A stretch of DNA of 64,000 bases from JAPPHA01 sp965242975. GTDB taxonomy: Bacteria > Pseudomonadota > Alphaproteobacteria > Rhodobacterales > Rhodobacteraceae. The notes below the pieces were generated by a model. The model saw only the letters and a program-made list of their open reading frames with translations. It was not told the DNA's origin and did not search any database. The stretch covers positions 4,464,001 to 4,528,000 of the forward strand of contig CBDETS010000007.1 of assembly GCA_965242975.1 (NCBI GenBank), given 5' to 3'. The translations under genes and the position numbers were made by a program. This document shows positions 25,749 through 35,800 of the stretch, in pieces. Every line of letters starts with the position of its first letter. Position 1 is the first letter of the stretch.

Positions 25749-26227
25749 GTCTGGTCGCCGACAAGGAAGATCCCCTCGATTTCGACGGGCTGGCGGTCGA
25801 CAAGGGTTTCGACTCCGACTGAAGAGCGGGCGTGACATCCGATCTCGGGTCCAAAAACCTCGTAGAACAGATCACTTGCCCCGTTCAAAACGGCGTTGGG
25901 CTTTTCGAAGTCAGGGTGCGAATTGATCATTCCGAGGATCTTCACGACCTTCCGAACCCGGTCGAGGTCGCCCACATGATGCTTGACCGTCGCGATCATC
26001 TTGATCGCCAACGCCCGCGCAGTCGTGTATGCCTCATCCGCCGTGATGTCGACGTCGACCTTTCCGCGGCGCTTCACGCTTTCATCTTCCAGAAGTGCAG
26101 CGCCGTGACCCGAAACGTAAAGCATCGCGCCAACGCGCACGGCCGATGTGCGGTTCGGACTCGGCAACACCAATGGTTTCGGCAGGACGATGCCCAGTTC
26201 AGCAAGTTTCGCGTCGATCCGGCCCAT
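25745..26227 (-). CDS. RidA/YjgF-family enamine/imine deaminase-like protein
   Basis: A 160-residue Rid-family protein, slightly longer than RidA (about 130) because of an N-terminal extension (MGRIDAKLAELGIVLPKP). Core motifs are VRVGAMLYVSGHGAALLED, TARALAIKMIATVKHHVGDL-DRV and the C-terminal PEIGCHARSSVGVETL, with the Arg that anchors the substrate carboxylate, then VEIEGIFLV. It would hydrolyse reactive imines or act on carbamate/aminoacrylate-type intermediates. First gene of the eight-gene operon; divergent to the LigM-like gene over an 84-bp spacer holding the shared operator. Confidence 0.9.
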   Translation of the reverse strand: MGRIDAKLAELGIVLPKPLVLPSPNRTSAVRVGAMLYVSGHGAALLEDESVKRRGKVDVDITADEAYTTARALAIKMIATVKHHVGDLDRVRKVVKILGMINSHPDFEKPNAVLNGASDLFYEVFGPEIGCHARSSVGVETLVDRQPVEIEGIFLVGDQT

Positions 26228-26258
26228 TCATCCCCCCGATCTCGATTTCGACTTGCAT

Positions 26259-26286
26259 CCTGCCCATTTTCTGCCCACTAGTAAAG
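26259..26286. promoter_or_regulatory. tandem TAGTGGG-type operator, copy 2 (RidA operon and divergent LigM-like gene)
   Basis: On the minus strand CTAGTGGGCAGAAAATGGG: half sites TAGTGGG and AAATGGG, again 11 bp apart, followed by CAGG. It lies 35 bp above the RidA start and about 31 bp above the LigM-like start, so one site could control both directions. Confidence 0.65.
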
Positions 26287-26311
26287 ACAAAATGGACCGG
26301 AGGTGTCGACC

Positions 26312-27676
26312 ATGACGATAGCAACGCTTCAAGACAAGATCGATGCCGCCGGTGACCCGCTGTCCATGCTCAGGAACGCACCCGCGGGTCCTTACCAGTT
26401 TCCGATCAAGGCCGAATTCACCAACTGGCGCGATGAGCAGAAGGCCTGGCGCCATGGCGCTGTGCTCTTCGACCAGTCCTTCCACATGACCGACCTCTAT
26501 GTCGAGGGGCCGGATACCAGGGCCTTGTGCGAATTCCTCGCGGTCAACTCCATGGCCAATTGGCGCCGCGACATCGCCAAGCAGTTCGTCCATTGCACGG
26601 AGGATGGTTACATCGTTGGAGATGCGATCATCTTCATTCTCGAAGAGGAGAAGGTCAACATCGTCAACAAGCCGATGAACGCCAACTGGGTCATGTACCA
26701 GGCCGAGAGGCTCGGCTTCGACGTGGAGTTCGACCTGGACAGCCGCGCGCTGGACAACACCGGCCGGCGCAAATGTTACCGGTTCGAAGTGCAGGGACCT
26801 CGTGCGTGGGGCATCCTCGAGAAGCTCAACGGCGGGCCGATCGAGGGTTTCAGGTTTTTCGGCATGGGGGAGATCAACATCGCGGGCCGCAGGGTTCGCG
26901 CGCTTCGCCACGGCATGGCCGGAGCCGCGGGGCTGGAGCTTTTCGGGCCTTTCGATGACTACGACCTGATCCGGGATGCGATTCTCGAAGCCGGGGAGCC
27001 GGAGGCCCTGCGTGCGGCCGGGTCGAGGACCTATTCGACCGTCGCCCACGAAAGCGGCTGGTTCCCGTCACCCCTGCCGGCGATCTACACGGGCGATGTC
27101 CTTGCCGATTACCGCAGGTGGCTCCCGGCGGACAGCCTCGAAGCTAACCTCTCCCTCGGCGGCTCCTTCATCGGTGCGACGGTCGATGACTACTATCTCT
27201 CCCCCTACGACATCGGCTACGGCCACATCGTCAAGTTCGACCATGACTTCATCGGCCGCGAAGCACTGGAGAAAAAGGCCTCGGCACCGCACCGGCACAA
27301 GCGCACGCTCCGCTGGTCGAAGGACGACGTGGTGAAGATTTTCGCTTCCCAGCTCGGTGACGGCGAGCGGTACAAGTTCATGGACATGCCGGCCTCCCAC
27401 TACGCGACCTGCCCCTATGACGACGTGCGGTTGAACGGGCGGACCGTGGGGATCTCCCATTACCCGGTCTATACGTCGAACGTCCGCAGCTGGATCTCCC
27501 TGGCGCTGCTCGATGACTGTGCGGCGGAACCGGGTACCGAGGTGACGCTGACCTGGGGCGAACCCGACGGCGGAACGATGAAGCCCACCGTGGAACGCCA
27601 CGTCCAGACCGAAGTGGCGTGCACTGTCGAGCCGTGCCCGATTTCGGTCACGGCCCGCGAGACCTACAAGACGTAG
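26312..27676 (+). CDS. GcvT-fold aminomethyltransferase / LigM-DesA-like O-demethylase
   Basis: A folate-binding protein of about 454 residues. The GcvT-type fold is seen in FTNWRDEQKAWRHGAVLFDQ-SFHMTDLYVEGPD, GDAIIFILEEEKVNIVNKPM, AGAAGLELFGPFDDYDLIRD and the C-terminal barrel (LNGRTVGISHYPVYTSNVRS, WISLALL). FHMTDLYVEGPDTRALCEFL matches the opening of tetrahydrofolate-dependent vanillate and syringate O-demethylases; length (about 470) also fits. It would move a methyl group from a methoxy- or N-methyl substrate to tetrahydrofolate. Start chosen at the ATG 8 bp after GGAGG. Divergent from the RidA operon, shares its operator, and is followed 4 bp later by an esterase. DMSP demethylase or a glycine-betaine-type demethylase are alternatives. 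Confidence 0.85.
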   Translation: MTIATLQDKIDAAGDPLSMLRNAPAGPYQFPIKAEFTNWRDEQKAWRHGAVLFDQSFHMTDLYVEGPDTRALCEFLAVNSMANWRRDIAKQFVHCTEDGYIVGDAIIFILEEEKVNIVNKPMNANWVMYQAERLGFDVEFDLDSRALDNTGRRKCYRFEVQGPRAWGILEKLNGGPIEGFRFFGMGEINIAGRRVRALRHGMAGAAGLELFGPFDDYDLIRDAILEAGEPEALRAAGSRTYSTVAHESGWFPSPLPAIYTGDVLADYRRWLPADSLEANLSLGGSFIGATVDDYYLSPYDIGYGHIVKFDHDFIGREALEKKASAPHRHKRTLRWSKDDVVKIFASQLGDGERYKFMDMPASHYATCPYDDVRLNGRTVGISHYPVYTSNVRSWISLALLDDCAAEPGTEVTLTWGEPDGGTMKPTVERHVQTEVACTVEPCPISVTARETYKT

Positions 27677-27680
27677 ACGC

Positions 27681-28508
27681 ATGACCGGCGCCTACGATCT
27701 TCCGCCGGACATGCCCGGCTTTGCGGAAGCACAGGCGGACATGGCGAGACGCTCCGAGTTTGCCTCCGCGCTGCCCGGCGCTGCTTTCGACATCTCCTAC
27801 GGGTCCCATCCCCGCCAGCGCCTCGACATCTTCCCCGCCGGTGAAGATGTGCCCGCACTGCTGTTTCTTCGCGGCGGATACTGGAAGCTCGGCGGCAAGG
27901 AAGAACGGCGGTTTCCGGCCGCGGCGTGGCAGCCTCGCGGCGTGGCGTGGATCGTGCCGAACTACAGGCTGGCGCCCGAATTTACCCTGCCGGAGATCGT
28001 CGATGACGCCCGGGCCGTGCTTGAATGGGTCGTGGCGAATGGAGGCGAATTCGGGATCGACGCAACCCGGATCCACCTTGTCGGGAACTCGGCCGGGGCA
28101 CAACTGGCGGCCATGATCGCGGCCCTGTCCACCGGGCGCAACATTTGTTCCCTCACGTTGATCTCGGGGCTTTACGACCTGGTTCCCCTGCTGGATGAAG
28201 AGCCCAACACCTGGCTCAGGATGGACCTGGAGACCGCCCGCTCCATGAGTCCGTGCCTTCATCTTCTGCCTCCGGGTCTTCCGGTCTCGGTCTGTTGTGG
28301 CGGAGCGGAGACGCCTGCCTTTGTCCGGCAGTCCCGGGACTTCGCCGACGTGCTGCGAAAGAACGGCAATCCGGTGGATTATTTCGAAAGCCCCGGCAAG
28401 AACCACATCGCCGTTATTGGCGAGTGCGGCACCCCCGGGACACCCGTATTCGAGGCGTTGACGCGCCATCTTTCGCGGAGGCCCGGGAAAACGATGCCGC
28501 GCTATTGA
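27681..28508 (+). CDS. alpha/beta hydrolase (carboxylesterase / kynurenine-formamidase-like)
   Basis: A 275-residue serine hydrolase. Nucleophile elbow is HLVGNSAGAQLAAM (G-N-S-A-G), the oxyanion segment is LLFLRGGYWKLGGKEER, which in the family is HGGYW, so the His is Arg here. The acid and His follow as ESPGKNHIAVIGE with catalytic His near residue 250. YRLAPEFTLPEIVDDARAVL is typical of the hormone-sensitive-lipase/formamidase clan. The HGG-to-RGG change may affect the oxyanion geometry or substrate charge. Co-transcribed with the LigM-like gene (4-bp gap). Likely hydrolyses an ester or formamide on the way into or out of the pathway. Confidence 0.9.
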   Translation: MTGAYDLPPDMPGFAEAQADMARRSEFASALPGAAFDISYGSHPRQRLDIFPAGEDVPALLFLRGGYWKLGGKEERRFPAAAWQPRGVAWIVPNYRLAPEFTLPEIVDDARAVLEWVVANGGEFGIDATRIHLVGNSAGAQLAAMIAALSTGRNICSLTLISGLYDLVPLLDEEPNTWLRMDLETARSMSPCLHLLPPGLPVSVCCGGAETPAFVRQSRDFADVLRKNGNPVDYFESPGKNHIAVIGECGTPGTPVFEALTRHLSRRPGKTMPRY

Positions 28509-28574
28509 GACCGTTGCCAACCAGTGAATTTCAACATTTGCAAGCAAAGTCATCCTGGTTCCAGAATCACTGAA

Positions 28575-28770
28575 TCATGTGGCAGAGATCGATCGCATCT
28601 GCATGACGTTGATCCGGATTCGGTCCTCAAGTACGGCGACATGCCTCGCGACGGACGGCAGGATGAGTTCGGAATGGTCCGCAAGGCCTGAGACGGCGCA
28701 GGAACCCGGAAAACCGAAGATGCCTTGATACGCTTGATTGAACGATTTCCGTAAAACATCGACACCCATG
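28575..28770 (-). pseudogene. possible 3' fragment of an unknown gene
   Basis: One minus-strand frame reads WISIMGVDVLRKSFNQAYQG, IFGFPGSCAVSGLADHSELI and LPSVARHVAVLEDRIRINV before a stop. It has protein-like composition, unlike the other frames here, and might be the end of an IclR-type regulator, but nothing upstream extends it. Very uncertain. Confidence 0.25.
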
Positions 28771-28907
28771 ATGCTGATCCAAGTCCCCCGTGAACTCGCG
28801 GAACCACGAACCCCTGCACAGGAATGCGGCAGCATTGCCATCAGAACTCCGACATCCGAACACGGGAACCGGACACATGCAGAGGCTGCCTGAGTGAATC
28901 ATGGAGC

Positions 28908-29475
28908 ATGCCGAAGCCCATCCGGAGGCCCCGCCGTTGTGTCCAGGCCGCCCGCTTCACCTCGGACGCCGCACGGCAATTGACCAGGCAATTGTCGCGC
29001 GTGGCGCGCTCGGGTGCGCTGATGCGGATCTGCCAGGGCGTCTACATGCGTCCCGTCGAAGCCCGGTTCGGCCTTCGGGCACCCCGTCCCGGCAAGGCTC
29101 CCGCGGCGTCGTCTGCGTTATGGGGCGAGACCATCTTGCCGTGCGGAGGCGCGGCGGCCAACTGCCTCGGACTGACCACGCAGAACCCGGTTCGTGCGGT
29201 CTATCTGATCTCGGGTTCCAACCTTCGTCTGCATTTCGGGTCATCCGTTGTGAAATTGCGCCGCGCACCGTGCTGGAAACTCGTGGAACCGCACCGCAAG
29301 GCCGGCGACATCGTCCGTGCCCTGGCATGGCTCGGTCCGGAAGGGGTCGAGGGCCGGACTGGCGGCGGTCCTGCCAATGCTTGATGAAGAGGACCGCAAC
29401 GAACCCGCAGCCGCACGGGCCATCATGTCGAACTGGATGGCGATGCCCGTGACCAGCAGCCTCTTGCACGCCTGA
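28908..29475 (+). pseudogene. AbiEi-like (DUF6088) antitoxin, frameshifted
   Basis: Antitoxin of an AbiE-type (type IV) toxin-antitoxin module. Recognisable pieces are ARSGALMRICQGVYMRPVEA (winged-helix end), ETILPCGGAAANCLGLTTQN-PVRAVYLISGS and VVKLRRAPCWKLVEPHR, then RALAWLGPEGV. A 9-residue patch before ARSG reads wrongly (DAARQLTRQ), while the +1 frame reads LGRRTAIDQA, exactly what the family has, so two compensating shifts occurred. A third shift after PEGV moves the ending (GLAAVLPMLDEEDRNEPAAA, ARAIMSNWM) to another frame. Followed by its toxin gene, also broken. Confidence 0.75.
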
Positions 29476-29501
29476 ACTGCGGTACCAGGGCCTTCGAGAG
29501 G

Positions 29502-30345
29502 TTGACCGGTGCGACGTCCTGGAAATCGTGGAACGTGGCAGCAGCACAGGGAGCATCTTCTGGAGAAGGACTCCTGGGTTGTCGCGGCGCTCGACATCCT
29601 GTTCGACTGTCCGTTTGCCCAATATTTGACCTTCATGCATGGGGGCACCTCGCTGTCGAAGGTGAGGCGCGCGATTCGACGGTTCTCCGAGGACATCGAC
29701 ATTACCGACGACATGCGTGCCTTTTCGCCGGGTCGGGTTTCCGATGCCGGCGACGGGGCGCTTCCACCGGTTCGTAGCCAGAAAAGGCGCCGGACGAAGG
29801 CGATCCGTATTCGTCCTCCGGATGAGTTCAGAGTCAGGCGTGCCCGGTGTCGAGGATGGTCTCGCACATGCAGGTCTCGCTGCAACGGTTCGTGTCGAAG
29901 GGATACGTCTCCATGTCGGCTACGGACCTCTGTGCAAGGAGACAGGGCTGGTGTGCCCTGAGGTCATGGTCAAGTCTGGCGTGCGTTCCATGGGCGAACC
30001 ACCAATTCATTTTGTCGTCGGTGACGCGGCACCGCATCTTCCGGACCTGATGTTTCCCGGGGCGGGTTCTACCGTCATGGGGCGGAGCGATCCATTCGGG
30101 AGAAAGCGGCTGCGATCCAAGTCTTCTGCCTTCAGCAGCGGCGCCGGGGCACACGAATTGACCACGAAGCGGCGGTTTCGTGCGACCATCAACTCTTTCC
30201 TGATAGCTCCGCGCGTGCGTTGCTTTGTCGATTGCCATGCACGTATGCTTGCCAACGGCATGCTGCTGGGTGACATCGAACCATTCGATGCATTGATGGA
30301 GCACTGCGCCACGGTCGAGGCGTGCGCCAACGTTGCCGGATCAAG
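29502..30345 (+). pseudogene. AbiEii-like nucleotidyltransferase toxin, multiply frameshifted
   Basis: Toxin of the AbiE-type pair (a nucleotidyltransferase that blocks growth). The N-terminal core reads HREHLLEKDSWVVAALDILF and YLTFMHGGTSLSKVRRAIRR-FSEDIDIT, the GGTSLSK...FSEDIDIT signature. Later pieces in other frames are PEVMVKSGVRSMGEPPIHFV and DAAPHLPDLMFPGAGSTVMG (mid domain), IDHEAAVSCDHQLFPDSSAR (another frame) and ARMLANGMLLGDIEPFDALM-EHCATVEACAN (C-terminus). At least three frame changes, so it is dead. Follows the broken AbiEi gene in normal order. Confidence 0.75.
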
Positions 30346-30359
30346 GACGTTTCCAGCGA

Positions 30360-31150
30360 GGTCGATGCGGCTTACGCGCCAGGCCACTTCAGGCCGGCTC
30401 CCCGTGCAATTCGATCCGAATTTCGAATCCGACGGACACTTTGACGACCTGGTCGCCGATGGCGCATTCGATTCCGAACGTGCGAACGAGTTTTCAATCC
30501 AAGGAATGCCAAGACCGTTCAGGTCGTCAATTCCTCTTGGCAGAGCAATCCGAACACGACTGTTTGTAGCCGCTGCGGCACCTGAGCGTTGATCGGCGGT
30601 CGGTGCGCGGCAATTTGCCCGCATGGAACTGCTCGCCGGTCCGTCTGCCCGTGGCGACCAAGAGGAACAAAGGTCCACCAGTGACCGGCCACGGCTCGGT
30701 GCGGCAGTGCATTGGCGCGACCTGTGACGGGTAAACCGGCTCGTCGGAGATGAACGCCCAGGGAAAGCCGAGTTGGATGGCCGGGCATCCGGCATGGCGC
30801 CAAACCGCTACACTGCCTCATTGGTGGCGTGGACCAGAAAGGCTAGCTCGTTCGAACGCACCGAGGTCCGGGTCCCGAGAATGTTGCTGAGCACCGGTTT
30901 GCCGTCCGTTTCCCGCACGAAGCCCGGATGCAGGTCGAACGGGCACTTCTCCTCGAAGAACAGGTTCTCGTGGCCGAGAAAGGCCGGCGTCTCAAGGCGA
31001 GTTTGCTCAGCGTCTGCTCGATTCGGCCGAGCGGACGAGTATCGCCGAATTGACGGCGTTCCGCCCCGGGCCGCGCATTCCTTCCGGTGGTCACAGCTTG
31101 CGCTGCTGGCGCCGCGATGGAGGTCCCGGGGTTGACCCAGGCAATGCATT
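30360..31150 (-). pseudogene. decayed hypothetical gene(s), minus strand
   Basis: Short stretches with real-protein character appear in different minus frames: FLGHENLFFEEKCPFDLHPG, FVRETDGKPVLSNILGTRTS, then CPAIQLGFPWAFISDEPVYP and, near the left end, IGDQVVKVSVGFEIRIELHG. Stops and frame changes separate them. I cannot name the family. The pattern fits a decayed gene or two next to the AbiE remnant. Confidence 0.35.
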
Positions 31151-31193
31151 CACCCCGAAGCGGCTGAAGCGCCGGGCAGGAAATTGAGAAGAG

Positions 31194-31907
31194 TCAATAC
31201 AACAGCCCCAGCATCGCCGCCTTGACCGTGGCGGCCAGCTTGTTGGCCGCCCCGAGCTTACTCACGGCGTTTCTGATGTGGAAATTGACGGTCGATTCGG
31301 AGATACCCAGGATATCGGAAATCACCTCGGCCGTCTTGCCGTCGCTGGTCCAGCGTAGAGTCGCCAGCTCCCGCTCCGTCAATTGCACATTGCCCTCCGG
31401 CAGCATCTTGGCCATCAGACACTGGGCCATGCCCAAATGCGCAACCTGGGTCAGCCAGGTCATCTTCAGCTCCTTGGCTGAGAGTTCCGCGTCGGTCAGC
31501 GGCTCTCCCGACCGCGATAGCGACAGCATTCCTGCCACCCCCGACGCTTCGCGGCTCGATTGAGCCCAGCCGACCTGCAATCCGAACGAGCGCGCCTCCT
31601 CCCAGAATTCCGGTGTCGAAGCGAACACCTCGTCACTCCAGACTAAGGGCAGAAGCGATTGCGTGCCGTGGCGCACGGTCGGATCGATTCCCAGATAGCC
31701 CCGCTCCCGGTAGCGTGTCTGCCAGTCGGTTGGATAGTTGTTGACCATCACGATTCTGGGCGACGACAACGGAAAGGGAAATCGAAAACCGTAGGCCGCG
31801 TAGTCGAAACCGAGATCGCGCGCGATTGCCGCAGTTGCCTCCAGGAGTTCGTGCTCGTTGCGGATGTTCAACAACGAATGGATCGCTTCTTCCTGCCAAC
31901 CGTTCAT
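31194..31907 (-). CDS. LuxR-type autoinducer-binding regulator
   Basis: Transcription factor of 237 residues starting MNGWQEEAIHSLLNIRNEHE (an in-frame start 58 codons earlier is possible but adds a non-homologous Arg-rich stretch). The autoinducer-binding domain keeps the acyl-homoserine-lactone set: W and Y in YPTDWQTRYRERGYL, D-P in GIDPTVRHGTQ, W in LPLVWSDEVF and G in FGLQVGWAQ. The C-terminal HTH is LTERELATLRWTSDGKTAEV-ISDILGISESTVNFHIRNAV-SKLGAANKLAATVKAAMLGL. No LuxI-type synthase lies in the window, so it is an orphan or the synthase is elsewhere. Divergent from the giant Calx-beta gene over 919 bp. Confidence 0.9.
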   Translation of the reverse strand: MNGWQEEAIHSLLNIRNEHELLEATAAIARDLGFDYAAYGFRFPFPLSSPRIVMVNNYPTDWQTRYRERGYLGIDPTVRHGTQSLLPLVWSDEVFASTPEFWEEARSFGLQVGWAQSSREASGVAGMLSLSRSGEPLTDAELSAKELKMTWLTQVAHLGMAQCLMAKMLPEGNVQLTERELATLRWTSDGKTAEVISDILGISESTVNFHIRNAVSKLGAANKLAATVKAAMLGLLY

Positions 31908-32081
31908 CGTCTTGATGCTCCCAACATGATCGTCGTCGACAGGAAATGCGGATTCCCGTCGAGGTTTGTGTAATGGTCCCTCTCCGCTCAGGTCAGGCAG
32001 CCGCCAATGACAAGAAGGTCGCCGACATGCCTTCTGGGGCGCCCGGCGCGGAAACCCATACTTCATCGCTCGCCGTCGCAA

Positions 32082-32826
32082 TCGCAGCTTTAACGGGCGC
32101 GCACTCTATAGCAGAAACCATGTGGAGTGTGTGTTATTATTGATATAAATGACGTCATTATCGTGAATATAATGTGAATTTTAATCCGAGTCCGTCGGAT
32201 TTCGTTGAATCGGCGACTGAAAAACACCGGAATTGCGCCCCGCGGACGCGATTTTGGACGGCGTTATCCAGTCGTGGAACGTCCTGAAGCGCGCGCTTGT
32301 CCGAGACCTATGAAGCCTTGGTCCGCCAAGCCTTAAACGGGCGCAGGGTGGGCGATCTCGGGCTGTTGCGCAACTTCATCGGGAACCAGGGGCAAGATTG
32401 GCGAGGACGCGGCGATTCCGACCCGGATCTTCAACCTGTGCGGGGAGGGTGATCGCATGCAAAGGCCGGACGGCGACTGACTTCTGCACTCCGCCAGCGC
32501 GGCGGCACGGCCCACACCGCCCGGTCACGCGTACCGGGAGTCCCGAGCCGACCATTGTCCCTTGTCGTCCCGCCGCCGCCGACATCGCCGACTCCTACGG
32601 AAAGCAGACGACTGTAACGATGCTGAACGTTGGAAACGCGAGACGGGTCTATTTCCGGTCGACCAGCCCTGTAGGCGAAAATCGACGCGAAAAATGCCCC
32701 GACAACCTGACAAGTTTGCCAGTTGTGAGCTTTCAGGAGGCATCGCACTGTGCCGCGGCGGCAATCGAAAACGGCATCGAGGGGCCGCGCAACGGTCGCT
32801 TCTGAGGTTCAGAAAGGCGGGAGAGT
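32082..32826. other. long divergent leader between luxR-type gene and the giant gene
   Basis: An AT-rich core (32125-32185) contrasts with the GC-rich surroundings and holds a palindrome. Right of it (32250-32826) no frame on either strand shows a known motif. Expected to contain promoters for the regulator and for the giant gene. Confidence 0.5.
32148..32159. promoter_or_regulatory. 12-bp perfect palindrome AATGACGTCATT
   Basis: Lies in the AT-rich part of the divergent region. Could be an operator of the LuxR-type protein or another dimeric factor; it is shorter than a classical 20-bp lux box. Confidence 0.35.
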
Positions 32827-35800
32827 ATGTTGAATGACCGTGGACTACCGTCGGGGCAGTACGGCGTCGGCGACGACAGGCTCAACGGTGATGCAGCTCA
32901 CGACCGGCTCGATGGCGGTCGAGCAACGATCAGCTTGAACACCTGTCCAGAGGGACGAGTGCTCGCCTCTCCCGCCTCCTTCGCGATTCCGTTCCCGTCC
33001 GCCTCGTGCGGGTGGCGCAGGGCGGTGCGTGCGCTCGGTGCGCTCACCGCAGCGCTGCCCCTGCTTCTCGGCGCGGGGGGCGTTGCGGCAGAAGGTACGC
33101 TGCCCATGGTGAGCGTGTCGGATGCGGAGGCCTATGAGGACGGCAGGTATGTGCACTTCGAGGTATCGCTGTCGCAGCCGAGCAGCGAGCAGGTGACGGT
33201 CGAGGTCGCCACGTCGAGCGGGACGGCCAGGAGCGGAGCCGACTTCAGGGCTGAGTTCCGGACGGTGACCTTCCCGGCGGACAGCACGGACCCGCAGTCG
33301 GTGCTGGTTTCCCTGCGCAACGATCGGACGCGCGAGCCGGACGAGACCTTCACGGTGACGTTGTCGAATCCGGTGGGCGCCACGCTGGGCGATGCTACGG
33401 CGACCGGCACGATCAGGAACGACGACACCTCGGCGACGCTCGCCGCGAACGGCATCGGGGAGACGACGGCGACACTGACGATCGGCCGCAACACCGGCGG
33501 CTGGTGGTACAGGGGAGGCGAATACGCGCTCGGGCCCCTCGGGTACAGTGGGCAGGCGTATCGCATTCTTCGGCGGAACGTGCATCCATGTACGGCGGTT
33601 CCCGCCGGCACGACTGCCGTCAGCATCGGCGGTCTCACGTCAGCGATGTCCCACGACTACCGGGCCTACAGCGACAGCACCTGCAGCACGAGACTGGCCA
33701 GGGTGAAGTTCCGGACCCTTGCGCCGGAGGGCACGCCGACGGTGAGCGTGTCCGATGCCGAGGTCTCCGAGGATGGCGCCAGGATGTATTTCGAGGTGTC
33801 GCTGTCGCAGGCGAGCCGCCAGCAGGTGACAGTCCGAGTTCGCACGTCGAATGGGACGGCCACGAGCGGGGCCGACTTCAGGCACGTGTCGCGAACGCTG
33901 ACCTTTCCTGCGAACACCAGGACCCCGATGAGCGTGCGCGTGGCTGTGCATGACGACGAGGAACCCGAGCCGGACGAGACCTTCACGGTGAGGTTGACGA
34001 ATCCGGTGGGCGCGACGCTGGGCGACGCGACGGCAACCGGCACGATCAGGGATGACGGCGATACTGCCGCGACGCTCACGTCGAGCGAAATCGCGGACAC
34101 GACGGCGACGCTGACCATCGCCGGCCACACCGACAGCTGGTGGTACAAGGGGAACGCGCACGCATGCACGGCGGTCGCTGCCGGCACGACGGCGGTGGGC
34201 ATCAGCGCGCTCACGACCGTAACGGACTACGAGTACACGGCGTACAGCGACAGTGCGTGCAGCACGAGACTGGCCAAGACGAAGTTCAAGACCCTTGCGC
34301 CGGCGGGCACGCCCACGGTCAGCATATCCGATGCCGAGGTCGTCGAGGGCGGGGATGTGGCCTTCGCGGTGTCGCTGTCCCATCCGAGCCGCGAGCGGGT
34401 GACGGTCGAAGTTCACACGTCGAGCGGGACGGCCACGAACTGGTACGACTTCGTGGGCAGACCGGAGACGCTGACCTTCCGTGCGAACAGTTCGCAGATC
34501 ACCAGGTACGCGCGGGTGAAAGCGCTCGACGACGAAGAGCCCGAGCCGGACGAGACCTTCACGGCGACGTTGAGGGTTCCGGTGGGCGCGACGCTGGGCG
34601 ATGCGACCGCGACCGGCACGATCCGGGACGACGGCGACACCGCGGCGACGCTCACGGCGAGCGACATCGAGGACACGACGGCGACGCTGACCATCGGCGG
34701 CCACACGGGCGGCTGGTGGTACCGGGGAGGGAACGCGCATGTGTGCACGGCGGTCGCTGTCGGCACGACGGCGGTGAGCATCAGCGGCCTCACGACCGTA
34801 ACGGACTACGAGTTCACGGCGTACAGCGACAGCGCATGCAGCACGAAGCTGGCCAAGGTGGATTTCGGCACTCTTGCGCCGGAGGGCACGCCCACGGTGA
34901 GCATATCCGATGCGGAGGCCTCCGAGGACGGCACGGGGATGGTGTTCAAGGTGTCGCTGTCCCATCCGAGCCGCAAGCAGGTGTTCGTCAGAACCAACAC
35001 ATCGAACGGGACGGCCACGGGCACACACCGCGACTTCGCGCCCGGGATCGACTTCAGGCACGAGTTCCCTGGGATGGGTGTGATCTTCGAAGCGAACAGC
35101 CCAAGGACTACCAGGTCCAGGAGCGTGCGGGTGTATGACGATCAGGCGCCCGAGCCGGACGAGACTTTCACAGTAACGCTGTCCCATCCGAGCAATGTCA
35201 TACTGGGCGATGCAACAGCGACCGGCACGATCCGGGACGACGGCGACACCGCGGCGACGCTCACGGCGAGCGACATCGAGGACACGACGGCGACCCTGAC
35301 GATCGCCGGCCACACCGGTGGCTGGTGGTACCACGGGGACGCGCATTCATGCACGGCGGTCGCCGCCGGCACGGCGGCGGTGAGCCTCGCCGGGCTCACG
35401 ACCATAAATGGCTACGATTACACGGCGTACAGCGACAGCGGGTGCCAGACGAAACTGGCCAGGGTGAAGTTCAACACCCTTGCGCCTGAGGGAACGCCCA
35501 CGGTGAGCGTGTCCGATGCTGCGGCCTCCGAGGACTACTCGTCGATCAGATTCAATGTGTCGCTGTCCCATCCGAGCCGCGAGCCGGTGACGGTCTGGTA
35601 TGAAACGTCGGGCGGGACGGCCACGAGCGGGACCGACTTCACCGCCACTTCGTATAATCTGGAACTGCCCGCGAACAGTTGGAACCGCGGGTATGCCGTA
35701 GGCGTGCATCTGCTTGACGACCAGGAGCCCGAGCCGGACGAGACCTTCACCCTGACGCTGACGAGAGCGACGGGCGCCACGCTGGGCGACGCGACGGCGA

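Noticed and set aside
31194..32826. A luxI-type synthase next to the LuxR-like gene
   Set aside because: No frame in the flanking 2 kb on either strand shows synthase motifs.
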